Positions 53,574-61,954 of a stretch of DNA of 64,000 nt are shown here, piece by piece. The DNA is taken from contig NZ_JABAEB010000001.1 of NCBI RefSeq assembly GCF_012584455.1, positions 186,001-250,000 on the forward strand. The letters are read 5' to 3'. Under the pieces are notes generated by a model. It was not told the DNA's origin. It searched no databases and saw nothing but the letters and a program-made list of their open reading frames with translations. Within the stretch, counting starts at the first letter, position 1, and each line of letters begins with the position of its first letter. The stretch comes from Shewanella oncorhynchi. GTDB taxonomy: Bacteria; Pseudomonadota; Gammaproteobacteria; Enterobacterales; Shewanellaceae. The position numbers were made by a program, and so were the translations under genes.

Positions 53574-55493
53574 ATGGGTAAAATTATTGGTATCGACTTA
53601 GGCACAACAAACTCTTGTGTAGCTGTCCTCGATGGTGGCAAAGCACGTGTGCTAGAAAACGCTGAAGGCGATCGCACAACCCCGTCAATCATCGCTTATA
53701 CAGATGATGAAACCATTGTCGGTTCGCCAGCAAAACGTCAAGCTGTGACTAACCCGACTAACACATTCTTCGCGATTAAGCGTTTGATTGGTCGTCGCTT
53801 TAAAGATGACGAAGTCCAACGTGACGTGAACATCATGCCATTCAAAATTATTGCAGCCGACAACGGTGATGCATGGGTTGAATCGCGTGGCAATAAGATG
53901 GCTCCACCACAAGTTTCTGCAGAAATCTTGAAAAAGATGAAGAAAACCGCAGAAGACTTTTTAGGTGAAGAAGTAACAGAAGCGGTTATTACTGTTCCTG
54001 CTTACTTTAACGATTCACAACGTCAAGCGACTAAAGATGCGGGTCGTATCGCAGGTCTTGATGTTAAACGTATTATCAACGAACCAACGGCTGCAGCATT
54101 AGCCTACGGTATCGATAAGAAACAAGGCGACAACATTGTTGCAGTATACGATTTAGGTGGTGGTACATTCGATATCTCTATCATCGAAATCGACAGCAAC
54201 GATGGCGACCAAACATTTGAAGTGTTGGCAACCAACGGTGATACCCACTTAGGTGGTGAAGACTTTGACAACCGTTTGATCAACTACTTAGCTGACGAAT
54301 TCAAGAAAGAGCAAGGCTTAGATCTGCGTAAAGATCCATTAGCAATGCAACGTCTGAAAGAAGCAGCAGAAAAAGCGAAAATTGAACTTTCAAGCACCAA
54401 CCACACTGAAGTGAACCTGCCATACATCACGGCAGACGCAACAGGTCCTAAGCATTTAGTGATTAAAATCACTCGTGCTAAATTGGAATCACTGGTTGAA
54501 GACTTGATTATCCGTACATTAGAGCCACTAAAAGTTGCCTTGGCTGATGCAGATTTATCTGTAACAGACATCAACGAAGTGATTCTAGTGGGTGGTCAAA
54601 CACGTATGCCTAAGGTTCAAGAAGCAGTGACAAACTTCTTCGGCAAAGAACCTCGTAAAGACGTGAACCCAGACGAAGCGGTAGCCGTAGGTGCTGCAAT
54701 TCAAGCGGGCGTACTGTCAGGCGACGTGAAAGACGTATTACTGTTAGACGTAACACCACTGTCTCTGGGTATCGAAACCATGGGCAGCGTGATGACTAAG
54801 TTGATTGAAAAGAACACTACTATTCCTACTAAGGCGCAGCAAGTGTTCTCAACAGCCGATGACAACCAAAACGCAGTGACGATTCACGTACTGCAAGGTG
54901 AGCGTAAGCAAGCGAGCGCGAACAAGTCATTAGGCCAGTTCAACTTAGACGGTATTGAGCCAGCTCCACGTGGCCAGCCACAAATTGAAGTGATGTTCGA
55001 CATCGATGCCGACGGTATTCTGCATGTGTCTGCGACAGACAAGAAAACCGGCAAGAAACAAAACATCACCATCAAAGCTTCTTCTGGCTTAAGCGAAGAA
55101 GAAGTGGCACAAATGGTACGTGATGCCGAAGCTCACGCAGATGAAGACAAGAAGTTTGAAGAGTTAGTGCAAGCACGCAACCAAGCTGACGGCTTAGTCC
55201 ACGCGACTAAGAAACAAGTGGAAGAAGCGGGTGATGCATTGCCAAGCGAAGATAAAGAGAAAATCCAAGCTGCTATGGCCGCTGTTGACACTGCCAGCAA
55301 AGGCAATGATAAAGAAGCCATTGAAAAGGCAACTCAAAACTTGATCGAAGCATCTGCTAAGCTGATGGAAATCGCTCAAGCTAAGTCTCAAGCTCAAGGC
55401 GGCGACAATGCCGACGCGGGCAAACAGGCTAACGCTGCTGCCGATGACGTTGTCGATGCTGAATTCGAAGAAGTGAAAGACGACAAGAAATAA
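53574..55493 (+). CDS. dnaK: Hsp70 chaperone DnaK
   Basis: DnaK folds and refolds cytoplasmic proteins with DnaJ and GrpE. The 639-aa protein has the nucleotide-binding domain ([41 protein letters not shown]), linker [15 protein letters not shown], substrate domain, and the C-terminal EEVKDDKK tail. Length equals E. coli DnaK within one residue. A CGGAGG site precedes the ATG. Two sigma-32-like promoters lie upstream. dnaJ follows 110 bp later, with a partial terminator between them that may lower dnaJ expression. Confidence 0.98.
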   Translation: MGKIIGIDLGTTNSCVAVLDGGKARVLENAEGDRTTPSIIAYTDDETIVGSPAKRQAVTNPTNTFFAIKRLIGRRFKDDEVQRDVNIMPFKIIAADNGDAWVESRGNKMAPPQVSAEILKKMKKTAEDFLGEEVTEAVITVPAYFNDSQRQATKDAGRIAGLDVKRIINEPTAAALAYGIDKKQGDNIVAVYDLGGGTFDISIIEIDSNDGDQTFEVLATNGDTHLGGEDFDNRLINYLADEFKKEQGLDLRKDPLAMQRLKEAAEKAKIELSSTNHTEVNLPYITADATGPKHLVIKITRAKLESLVEDLIIRTLEPLKVALADADLSVTDINEVILVGGQTRMPKVQEAVTNFFGKEPRKDVNPDEAVAVGAAIQAGVLSGDVKDVLLLDVTPLSLGIETMGSVMTKLIEKNTTIPTKAQQVFSTADDNQNAVTIHVLQGERKQASANKSLGQFNLDGIEPAPRGQPQIEVMFDIDADGILHVSATDKKTGKKQNITIKASSGLSEEEVAQMVRDAEAHADEDKKFEELVQARNQADGLVHATKKQVEEAGDALPSEDKEKIQAAMAAVDTASKGNDKEAIEKATQNLIEASAKLMEIAQAKSQAQGGDNADAGKQANAAADDVVDAEFEEVKDDKK

Positions 55494-55543
55494 TGACTTG
55501 TTTTCAATCAAATAGATTGATTTCAAAGCGTTAATTTCTAGGC

Positions 55544-55571
55544 GGGCGTTACGGGGCAACCCTAACGCCCG
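55544..55571 (+). terminator. Hairpin between dnaK and dnaJ
   Basis: An 8-bp stem (gggcgtta at 55544-55551, taacgccc at 55563-55570) is followed by GTTTG only, so it is a weak terminator or an attenuator that still lets some polymerase reach dnaJ. Confidence 0.6.
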
Positions 55572-55603
55572 TTTGTTCAACACCAGCTGAGAAGCATGAG
55601 ATT

Positions 55604-56740
55604 ATGTCAAAGCGAGATTATTACGAAGTATTAGGTGTCAGTCGTGACACCAGCGAACGTGAAATTAAAAAGGCCTACAAACGTCTGGCCATGAAATTTC
55701 ACCCAGATCGCAACCCAGGCGACAAAACCGCAGAAGCTAACTTTAAAGAAATTAAAGAAGCCTACGAGATCCTAACCGACGCCGACAAAAAAGCGGCCTA
55801 TGACCAATTTGGTCATGCGGGTGTGGATCCTAATCGCGGTGGCGGTGGTTACGGTGGTGGTCAAGGCGATTTCGGTGATATTTTTGGTGATGTCTTTGGC
55901 GATATTTTCGGCGGTGGACGTCGTGGTGGCGGTCAACGCCAAGCGGCCCGCGGCTCAGATTTACGTTACAACCTAGAGTTATCACTGGAAGAAGCCGTTA
56001 AAGGCTTAACCAAAGAACTGCGTATCCCAACACTGGCGACTTGCGATCTATGTGAAGGCAGCGGCGCTAAAAAAGGCACCTCTGCAACCACTTGTGGCAC
56101 CTGTCATGGTCAAGGCCAAGTCCAAATGCGCCAAGGTTTCTTTGCGGTGCAGCAGCCTTGTCCAACCTGTCATGGACGCGGCAAGATCATCAAAGATCCT
56201 TGCACTAAGTGTCATGGCGATGGCCGTGTTGAAAAGAGCAAAACCTTATCGGTTAAGATCCCAGCCGGCGTTGATACGGGCGACCGTATTCGTTTAGCGG
56301 GTGAAGGCGAAGCGGGTGAGTTTGGCGCGCCTCCAGGGGATTTATACGTTCAGGTTAGCGTGCGTGAGCATGCGATTTTCGTCCGTGATGGCAACAACCT
56401 TTACTGCGAAGTGCCGATATCCTTCAGTAAAGCGGCCCTAGGCGGTGAGATTGAAGTGCCAACACTCGATGGTAAAGTCAGCCTGAAGATCCCAGCCGAA
56501 ACGCAAACGGGCCGTATGTTCCGTTTACGTGGCAAAGGCGTCAAGTCGGTTCGCAGCCATGCGGTAGGCGACTTGCTCTGCAAAGTGGTTATGGAAACCC
56601 CAGTTAACTTAAACGATCGTCAAAAAGAACTGTTACGCGAATTTGAAGCCACCTTAACAGGTGAGTCGAAAAAACACAGCCCAAAGGCTGAGGGCTTTTT
56701 CGATGGCGTGAAAAAGTTCTTTCAAGATCTGAATAGCTAA
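55604..56740 (+). CDS. dnaJ: Hsp40 co-chaperone DnaJ
   Basis: DnaJ delivers clients to DnaK and stimulates its ATPase. The 378-aa protein has a J domain with the HPD motif ([11 protein letters not shown], residues about 28-38), a Gly/Phe-rich stretch ([21 protein letters not shown]), four zinc-binding Cys repeats ([32 protein letters not shown]) and a C-terminal substrate domain. It is of normal type I length and sits in the usual place after dnaK. A strong terminator follows. Confidence 0.98.
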   Translation: MSKRDYYEVLGVSRDTSEREIKKAYKRLAMKFHPDRNPGDKTAEANFKEIKEAYEILTDADKKAAYDQFGHAGVDPNRGGGGYGGGQGDFGDIFGDVFGDIFGGGRRGGGQRQAARGSDLRYNLELSLEEAVKGLTKELRIPTLATCDLCEGSGAKKGTSATTCGTCHGQGQVQMRQGFFAVQQPCPTCHGRGKIIKDPCTKCHGDGRVEKSKTLSVKIPAGVDTGDRIRLAGEGEAGEFGAPPGDLYVQVSVREHAIFVRDGNNLYCEVPISFSKAALGGEIEVPTLDGKVSLKIPAETQTGRMFRLRGKGVKSVRSHAVGDLLCKVVMETPVNLNDRQKELLREFEATLTGESKKHSPKAEGFFDGVKKFFQDLNS

Positions 56741-56783
56741 CTTGGTTTCGCTGCTAATGATATTAGTAGCGCGCTAGATGAAT

Positions 56784-56820
56784 AAAGCCCCGCAGTGTTT
56801 AGCACTAGCGGGGCTTTTTT
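56784..56820 (+). terminator. Terminator after dnaJ
   Basis: A 10-bp perfect stem (aaagccccgc at 56784-56793, gcggggcttt at 56808-56817) is followed by TTT and more T. Confidence 0.92.
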
Positions 56821-56867
56821 ATGTTCGATTGAATGCTCAGATTTTGAGGAGTAGTGCGCAGTAACTG

Positions 56868-56967
56868 ATTAAGCACTGTCATTCCAGTGACTCGCCATGA
56901 ACTCATCCCTGAGGGCTCGACGACGGCATCCATGCCGCCAACGGTCACTTCCATGACAGTGCTTAAT
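56868..56967 (+). repeat. R1 dispersed element, 100-bp intact copy
   Basis: Terminal inverted repeats are perfect over 15 bp (attaagcactgtcat at 56868-56882 and its complement at 56953-56967), continuing imperfectly through AGTGAC. The centre holds cggcat-cc-atgccg (56924-56937). It aligns with the reverse complement of 23187-23286 with seven differences. There is no ORF. It looks like a small non-autonomous (MITE-type) element. I see no clear target duplication. Confidence 0.85.
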
Positions 56968-57021
56968 TCTTGTTAAGTCCTGCGTATACCTGATAGTCCG
57001 TAAAATCGTCGATTTTCATTT

Positions 57022-57098
57022 GCCCTGCGGCAACTCCGAGGGGATGGTGTATTCCTTTGGATTTGGTGTTATTGGTAAATCATTAAGGCATAAAAGTT
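57022..57098 (+). repeat. R2 dispersed element, copy 2
   Basis: This 77-bp stretch matches 21751-21827 with about nine differences. A second, weaker copy of its last third follows directly: the ggtaaat..taaggcataaaagttatgcct pattern recurs about 44 bp later as ggtaaat..taggcgtaaaagttatgtct. Confidence 0.75.
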
Positions 57099-57249
57099 AT
57101 GCCTGTCCGGTCTTTCTCGGTAAATTGTTTAGGCGTAAAAGTTATGTCTATCCAATTTTTCAATTTACATCAATTCATTAACAATCAATCTTGATAGCAT
57201 GTACTTCCTAGTGTAAATTATCATCAATAATGATATTAGAGCTAAGTAA

Positions 57250-58194
57250 ATGATATTACAGGAATACCAAAGATTTGCATTAGAGTGCACATTTGTTGTG
57301 GGCAAGATACCTGATGATGCGCCAGTTTTTACTTTAGAAAGGTTTTTACCAAAACTAAAAAAACTCGTCGATGAAAACCAAGCTATTCATAAGACAAAAA
57401 ATGATTCAATCACGCTTAGGTTGAGCAAGCTCGATATTTGCGATGCTAAAATCACAATGTTGTTTAAGTATGCAGATAAAAATGCAACTGATCCGTCATT
57501 CACTCATACTGAGACAGGTAAAACAAGAACTGTACAGAAGGAAGATGGTGAAGGTGTTTCAGTTTCAGCGCATTTAGTCTTGTTAAGAGTTCCAAATGGA
57601 AAATTACTCAATACTTATCATGACGCTATTCTCGAAGAAGTACCTGGGTTGAGTCGAAGTGTCATTGAAGCTGGGCTAACTCATATGCTAAGTGTTTGTG
57701 CTACAGAGCATTTTGAACGAGATGATAATAAAAAGCAGCTTCAGTGTCGCCCTAAAATATCTCTTACCTTTGACGGTAATGATACCTTAGATGAACTACT
57801 TAAAACTGGTACAATAACTGGATTTGTCGCAGTTAAGACTAAGGCCCACAATAAGTTGGATGAAAAAGCAGAACTTGTAATTTCAGACGAAAGAATTGTT
57901 TTAAAAGTTAAGCGTTCTAAGGGGCAGGAGGCTATGAGATTGATTCAATTAGCGAAAAATTATGCTTCTGATAATGAGTACTCGAGACTGCAAATTCGTT
58001 ATCAAAGTAATAACAAGCGAAATAAAATTCTTGAAGTTGGTTCTAGAGAACAAGATATAGCTGAAAAAATGTTCGCAAAATCAACAATCATATATGTAGG
58101 TGATAAAGTGGAGCAATGCCAAGAAGAGATTCATGTTGAACTAGAAGGGAAGTTGGTCAAAATTCTTCAAGACAATGTTAAAGAACGAAACTGA
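57250..58194 (+). CDS. Unknown soluble protein, first gene of an accessory pair
   Basis: The 314-aa protein has no signal peptide or membrane helix and no motif I recognise. It shows an alpha/beta pattern, a charged Lys/Glu-rich composition and a C-terminal part ending EEIHVELEGKLVKILQ. A central stretch (NTYHDAILEEVPGLSRSVIEAGLTHMLSVCA) looks like a conserved core. The coding sequence is AT-rich compared with dnaK-dnaJ next to it. The next gene starts two bases after its stop, so the two are co-translated. It lies just after the R1 and R2 repeats. Similar soluble-plus-membrane pairs occur in phage-defence systems, but I cannot match it to a known one. Confidence 0.65.
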   Translation: MILQEYQRFALECTFVVGKIPDDAPVFTLERFLPKLKKLVDENQAIHKTKNDSITLRLSKLDICDAKITMLFKYADKNATDPSFTHTETGKTRTVQKEDGEGVSVSAHLVLLRVPNGKLLNTYHDAILEEVPGLSRSVIEAGLTHMLSVCATEHFERDDNKKQLQCRPKISLTFDGNDTLDELLKTGTITGFVAVKTKAHNKLDEKAELVISDERIVLKVKRSKGQEAMRLIQLAKNYASDNEYSRLQIRYQSNNKRNKILEVGSREQDIAEKMFAKSTIIYVGDKVEQCQEEIHVELEGKLVKILQDNVKERN

Positions 58195-58196
58195 TT

Positions 58197-58784
58197 ATGC
58201 TTGATAAACTATTCAAGCCTTTGGGGTATATAGGCATTAAGCACTCAGAAAAGCGTTGGTATGACATATTCATTCCAGCGATTCTTGCTGTGCTTATTGG
58301 TACCATCATTTTTACTTTACCAAAGCCAATTGCATTGATCGGTAAAGATAGTCTTATCAGTTTGGTGAATGGGATTTTACAGATATTATCAGGTTTTTAC
58401 ATAGCATCGATGGCCGCTGTTGCTACCTTTCAGAAGGAAGGGATGGATAAGGTTATGGATGGCATACCGCCTACATTGAATGGAAAAGTATTAACGAGAA
58501 GAAACTTTTTGACATATCTTTTCGGTTATTTAGCATTCATGAGTATATTGATGTACTTCGTAGGGGGCTTCATACAACTATCTGCCTCAAGTATTTCATT
58601 TTGGATGATTGAAGTTCATCGGTTTTTCAAATTTTGTTTAGTTATTTTATATCTCTTTGTTGTGTGTAATATCTTAACGACTACAGCCTTGGGTATGCAT
58701 TTTTTAATAGATAAAATTCATCGTTCAGAATCTAAATTTATAGACGAGTCTGCTGAAAAATCAAGTCAAGATAATGGTGATTAG
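58197..58784 (+). CDS. Four-helix membrane protein, second gene of the accessory pair
   Basis: The 195-aa protein starts MLDKLFKPLGYIGIKHSEKRWYD and has four probable helices (around residues 26-45, 54-80, 106-128 and 141-168), with a polar loop TFQKEGMDKVMDGIPPTLNGK between the second and third and a charged cytoplasmic C-terminus. No family is recognised. Its tight coupling to the gene before (ATG two bases after the stop) implies that the proteins work together. A soluble sensor with a membrane effector is one reading. AT-rich, as is its partner. Confidence 0.65.
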   Translation: MLDKLFKPLGYIGIKHSEKRWYDIFIPAILAVLIGTIIFTLPKPIALIGKDSLISLVNGILQILSGFYIASMAAVATFQKEGMDKVMDGIPPTLNGKVLTRRNFLTYLFGYLAFMSILMYFVGGFIQLSASSISFWMIEVHRFFKFCLVILYLFVVCNILTTTALGMHFLIDKIHRSESKFIDESAEKSSQDNGD

Positions 58785-58847
58785 TTTAATAAAAACATTG
58801 GCTTAACACTATTTTTTTTGGTTTTTATAATTATTTGATTGGATAAA

Positions 58848-58889
58848 TTGGGTCAGAACAAGATAAATGTGAAACTTACTCTGACCTAC
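58848..58889. repeat. Solo inverted repeat resembling REP-type elements
   Basis: ggtcagaacaag at 58851-58862 and cttactctgacc at 58875-58886 form a 12-bp imperfect inverted repeat (two mismatches) around about 12 AT-rich bases. The ttgggtcaga...tctgacc pattern is known from REP-like repeats associated with RAYT-type transposases. No transposase gene is present here. Confidence 0.5.
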
Positions 58890-58905
58890 ATTTATTTTTT
58901 GTGGA

Positions 58906-59178
58906 TTACTCTTCAGTAAATGCGGCTTCTACTTTCTCTAACTCTTGCTCGGTTTTAAGCTGAAACGCTTGCTGCTTTTTAAGCTTGGCTTCTTCTTCAA
59001 GTGCCGCTTCTCTTTGTTTAAATTCGTGTCTCTCTGGTTTAGTCAGAAACTTAAACGCGAGCTTGTTGCCTAGCACGTAGGCGACCACGTCTTCACCTTT
59101 TGTGCGGCGTTCATCGACGCGTTGTGAAAAACGGGCGTTATCGCGGGCTTTACGTTCTTCGGCATTTAACTTACTCAT
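58906..59178 (-). CDS. Small highly charged coiled-coil protein
   Basis: The 90-aa protein is rich in Glu, Lys and Arg, starts MSKLNAEERKARDNARFSQRVDERRTKGEDVVAYVLGNKLAF and continues as a predicted long helix (PERHEFKQREAALEEEAKLKKQQAFQLKTEQELEKVEAAF). It has no signal peptide, Cys or recognised domain. GGAGAAAAG lies before the ATG. It is probably cytoplasmic; I cannot assign a family or function. It lies between the accessory pair and the R3 repeat but has ordinary base composition. Confidence 0.6.
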   Translation of the reverse strand: MSKLNAEERKARDNARFSQRVDERRTKGEDVVAYVLGNKLAFKFLTKPERHEFKQREAALEEEAKLKKQQAFQLKTEQELEKVEAAFTEE

Positions 59179-59464
59179 AATCTTTTCTCCTCATTTAGTT
59201 AATCACGGTAGTGTTCCACTACGTTCAGTTAAACAAATGAGTTGTGTTGCACATTCATAAAGCTGATTGGGCGGGATTCTACCATAAGCGCTCACGAAAG
59301 CTGTGGGATTAAAATCTACCATCCCATCACCTGCGTTAACTTTGCGCACATAAGAAAGATGCGGCTGGAGTCTCTTTTAAATACACCACGAACACCGAAA
59401 CGACCGGAATACATCTATTTCTGCGAACTGGCCGTTAGACATGGACCTTGTCGGCAAGGGAGAT
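59179..59464. other. Non-coding stretch between the small coiled-coil gene and R3
   Basis: No credible gene: a 90-codon plus-strand frame spans part of it and R3 but looks spurious. A dyad gtagtg-ttc-cactac lies around 59207-59221, possibly an operator for the divergent small gene. Confidence 0.35.
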
Positions 59465-59541
59465 CCAAGAGGGGATTACAGTTGAGCCCTCTTGGTCGAC
59501 TCTTGATTTAACATCAGGGGGTGAAGCCTCACGACTTTGAT
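59465..59541 (+). repeat. R3 dispersed element, copy 3
   Basis: A hairpin (ccaagaggg at 59465-59473, ccctcttgg at 59487-59495) is followed by TCGA, ctcttgatttaacatcag and GGGGTGAAGCCTCACGACTTTGAT. It shares the second half with 23324-23398 and the tail with 21548-21611. Confidence 0.7.
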
Positions 59542-59634
59542 GTCGATTTTGATTTGATATTCGGTTTAGAAATTCAAACGAAGTTTAAAACTTAGGCTTT
59601 CTTAGCGGCGTAACGCAAATGCCGTAGCAGTATT

Positions 59635-59664
59635 GTTGCAAACCGTACCGTTGCAAACAGTACC
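59635..59664 (+). repeat. 15-bp tandem repeat (two units)
   Basis: gttgcaaaccgtacc at 59635-59649 is followed directly by gttgcaaacagtacc at 59650-59664, one difference, in the leader of the helicase gene. It could be a regulator site or a slippage product. Confidence 0.6.
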
Positions 59665-59751
59665 AAGGCTTGCGTAAAAGCCGAAACAACATTGGTATTC
59701 ACCGCCAACTCTCAGTAAACTTTCGCTCCCATGTTTTGATCCGGTGTTGTG

Positions 59752-61083
59752 ATGACCTTTCCCGAGCTTTCTTCTTCCCCTGAGTCGTTAACTTTTGCTG
59801 AGCTTGGCTTAAATTCTGCGTTACTTAAGGCCTTGCCTGCAACACTGGCGCATCCGACAAAGGTGCAGCAATTGGCGATTCCGGCCATTCTTGCGGGACG
59901 GGATTTGTTAGCCTTAGCACAAACCGGTAGCGGGAAAACCTTAGCCTTTGGTTTGCCACTCCAACAACAAATTTTGTTGCAACAGCAAACACAGTTGCAG
60001 GGTGCTAAGTCTGTGCCGCCTCCAAATGCACTGGCGTTAGTGCTGGTACCAACACGGGAATTAGCGCTGCAAGTGACTGAGGCGCTGCAAACAGTGGCGA
60101 GTCAGTTATCGACTTCGTTGAACATTCAGCTTCTGTGTGGTGGAGTCGCGCTGGAAGACCAATTAGCCGAACTTGCAGCCAAGCCGCAGGTATTAGTGGC
60201 AACCCCTGGGCGTTTACTGGATTTATGTAAACAGTCCCACGTCAGCCTCGATTCGATAAAACATCTTGTGCTGGATGAGGCTGACCGTCTGTTGGAAATG
60301 GGGTTTTGGCCCGATGTGCAAAAGCTGATGGCGTTTATGCCTAAGCTTAAGCAAACCTTGTTATTTTCCGCCACGTTGCCCGAGGCTTTGGATACATTAG
60401 CGGGCAAGTTACTGGTGAATAAGCCGCTACGGGTCGAAGCTCACAAGGTGAATTCAGTGGCTGGTGAAATCGAAGAACAGCTCTATTTAGTCAACAAGGG
60501 CAGCAAAGCACAGGCATTAATTGCTCTGTTAAAACAGTATCAATGGCCGCAGGTGTTGGTGTTTATCAGCGCCCGTGATGATGCCGATGCCGTCGCTAAA
60601 CGACTCGCCAAAGCGGGGATGAAAGTTGCCGCGCTGCACGGTGAAAAAGAGCAAACCGTTCGTAGCCAAACCTTGGCCGACTTTAAAGCCAATCGGATCC
60701 AAGTATTAGTGGCGACAGATTTGATGGCGCGCGGCATTCATGTTGATGCCTTGCCTGTCGTCATCAATTTGGATTTGCCCATGAGTGCGCCTGTGTACGT
60801 GCACCGCATTGGCCGCACCGCGCGCGCTGGCGAAAAAGGGCTGGCGATTTCCCTCGTGTGCCACGGTGAAATGGCAACTTTAACGGCGATCCGCAGTTTA
60901 ACTGCGCGGGAGTTACCGCTGGCATTATTGGCTGACTTTCCTGTAACGGATAAGCCGAGTGAAAAAATCACTGATGGCGCCACTGAGGGAAAAGTTGAGC
61001 GTAAGCGACCACCACGGGATAAGCAGGCGAATCGCCGTAGCATCAATAAGCACAGCGCTAAAGAGTTTAAAGGTAAGCGCTGA
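59752..61083 (+). CDS. DEAD-box RNA helicase
   Basis: The 443-aa protein unwinds RNA using ATP. Helicase motifs in order: Q-motif region KVQQLAIPAILAGRD, motif I AQTGSGKT, Ia PTRELALQV, Ib TPGRLLD, II VLDEADRLLEMG, III FSATLP, IV VFISARDDADA, V VATDLMARGIHVD and VI HRIGRTARAG. A Lys/Arg-rich C-terminal tail after about residue 410 (ERKRPPRDKQANRR) probably binds RNA. Closest in style to the RhlE group, but not certainly RhlE. I use the ATG at 59752, one codon after a GTG. The ribosome site is weak. Monocistronic. Confidence 0.92.
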   Translation: MTFPELSSSPESLTFAELGLNSALLKALPATLAHPTKVQQLAIPAILAGRDLLALAQTGSGKTLAFGLPLQQQILLQQQTQLQGAKSVPPPNALALVLVPTRELALQVTEALQTVASQLSTSLNIQLLCGGVALEDQLAELAAKPQVLVATPGRLLDLCKQSHVSLDSIKHLVLDEADRLLEMGFWPDVQKLMAFMPKLKQTLLFSATLPEALDTLAGKLLVNKPLRVEAHKVNSVAGEIEEQLYLVNKGSKAQALIALLKQYQWPQVLVFISARDDADAVAKRLAKAGMKVAALHGEKEQTVRSQTLADFKANRIQVLVATDLMARGIHVDALPVVINLDLPMSAPVYVHRIGRTARAGEKGLAISLVCHGEMATLTAIRSLTARELPLALLADFPVTDKPSEKITDGATEGKVERKRPPRDKQANRRSINKHSAKEFKGKR

Positions 61084-61220
61084 GTTTGAAGCTATTCATA
61101 GCGTTCAAGCTTGGCGTCCCTCAATCACTAAACTGATAACAGAATAAAGCGCATTGGCCGCTGTTATCACTTTCGCTCTGGGTGTAACTTAGTGACTTAT
61201 TTACATTAAGGAACTAAGTC

Positions 61221-61805
61221 ATGGGATCGACATTGGCGTTAAGCAAAGCACTTCATAAAGTGGTGAATAACGGTTTAACGACCGAGCACTTTGTACTTAG
61301 GCCATTCCAGCGAGCGGATCTTGAGGCTTTTACCGCCTATCGAGCCGACCCTAAGGTCGCTAAATATCAAAGCTGGACGGATTACAGCTATAGCGATGCA
61401 CTCACGTTGTTCGAGAAGATGGATTATGCACAATTTGGTGCGGTTGATACTTGGTTTCAGCTTGCAATTGTCACTGTCACGTCGGGAATTACACCAACCC
61501 AATTAGTTGGCGATCTGGCGCTGCACTTTATTGATGAGCAGCAGGTGGAAATTGGCTTTACGATTGCGCCTGAACATCAAGGTAAACATGTTGCTTTTGA
61601 GGCCGTCAGCGCATTGCTGGATTACCTCTTTATTGAATTGCATAAGCATAGAGTTATTGCCATCACCGATGCACAAAATCTTGCCTGCTGTCGCTTACTC
61701 GAAAAACTCCGCTTTAGGTGCGAAGCCCATTATGTGAAAAACATCTTCTTTAAAGGCGCGTGGGGCGATGAGTTCCTTTATGCCTTGTTAAAGGAGGAGT
61801 ATTAA
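61221..61805 (+). CDS. GNAT N-acetyltransferase (RimJ/RimL type)
   Basis: The 194-aa protein follows the RimJ/RimL layout: LTTEHFVLRPFQRADLEAFTAYRADPKVAKYQSW near the N-terminus, the VEIGFTIAPEHQGKHVAFEAVSALLDYLF acetyl-CoA motif in the middle, and NLACCRLLEKLRFRCEAHYVKNIFFKG near the end. This suggests acetylation of N-terminal or small-molecule amines. It starts at ATG after AAGGAAC. Acceptor unknown. Confidence 0.87.
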   Translation: MGSTLALSKALHKVVNNGLTTEHFVLRPFQRADLEAFTAYRADPKVAKYQSWTDYSYSDALTLFEKMDYAQFGAVDTWFQLAIVTVTSGITPTQLVGDLALHFIDEQQVEIGFTIAPEHQGKHVAFEAVSALLDYLFIELHKHRVIAITDAQNLACCRLLEKLRFRCEAHYVKNIFFKGAWGDEFLYALLKEEY

Positions 61806-61954
61806 TTCCCTTTAGGTGCAAAGTATCGCTAACGCGCGCCGCCAGTGTTTCTCTATTTGGCTTATCTTGTCTATCTCAGTAAAATCTTTCCATTAGTTGA
61901 GCCCCTGTTGGCTCAAAGATCTTCACGCCCGTCATGGGATTTAAGGAGTGCCAC

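Noticed and set aside
57250..58784. Assignment of the gene pair to Kiwa (KwaA/KwaB)
   Set aside because: Sizes are similar, but the order is reversed and I cannot identify the DUF4868 features; left as unknown.
59242..59511. 89-codon plus-strand ORF before the helicase gene
   Set aside because: It runs through the R3 repeat hairpin, has no ribosome site and a His/Arg/Cys-rich composition typical of non-coding frames.
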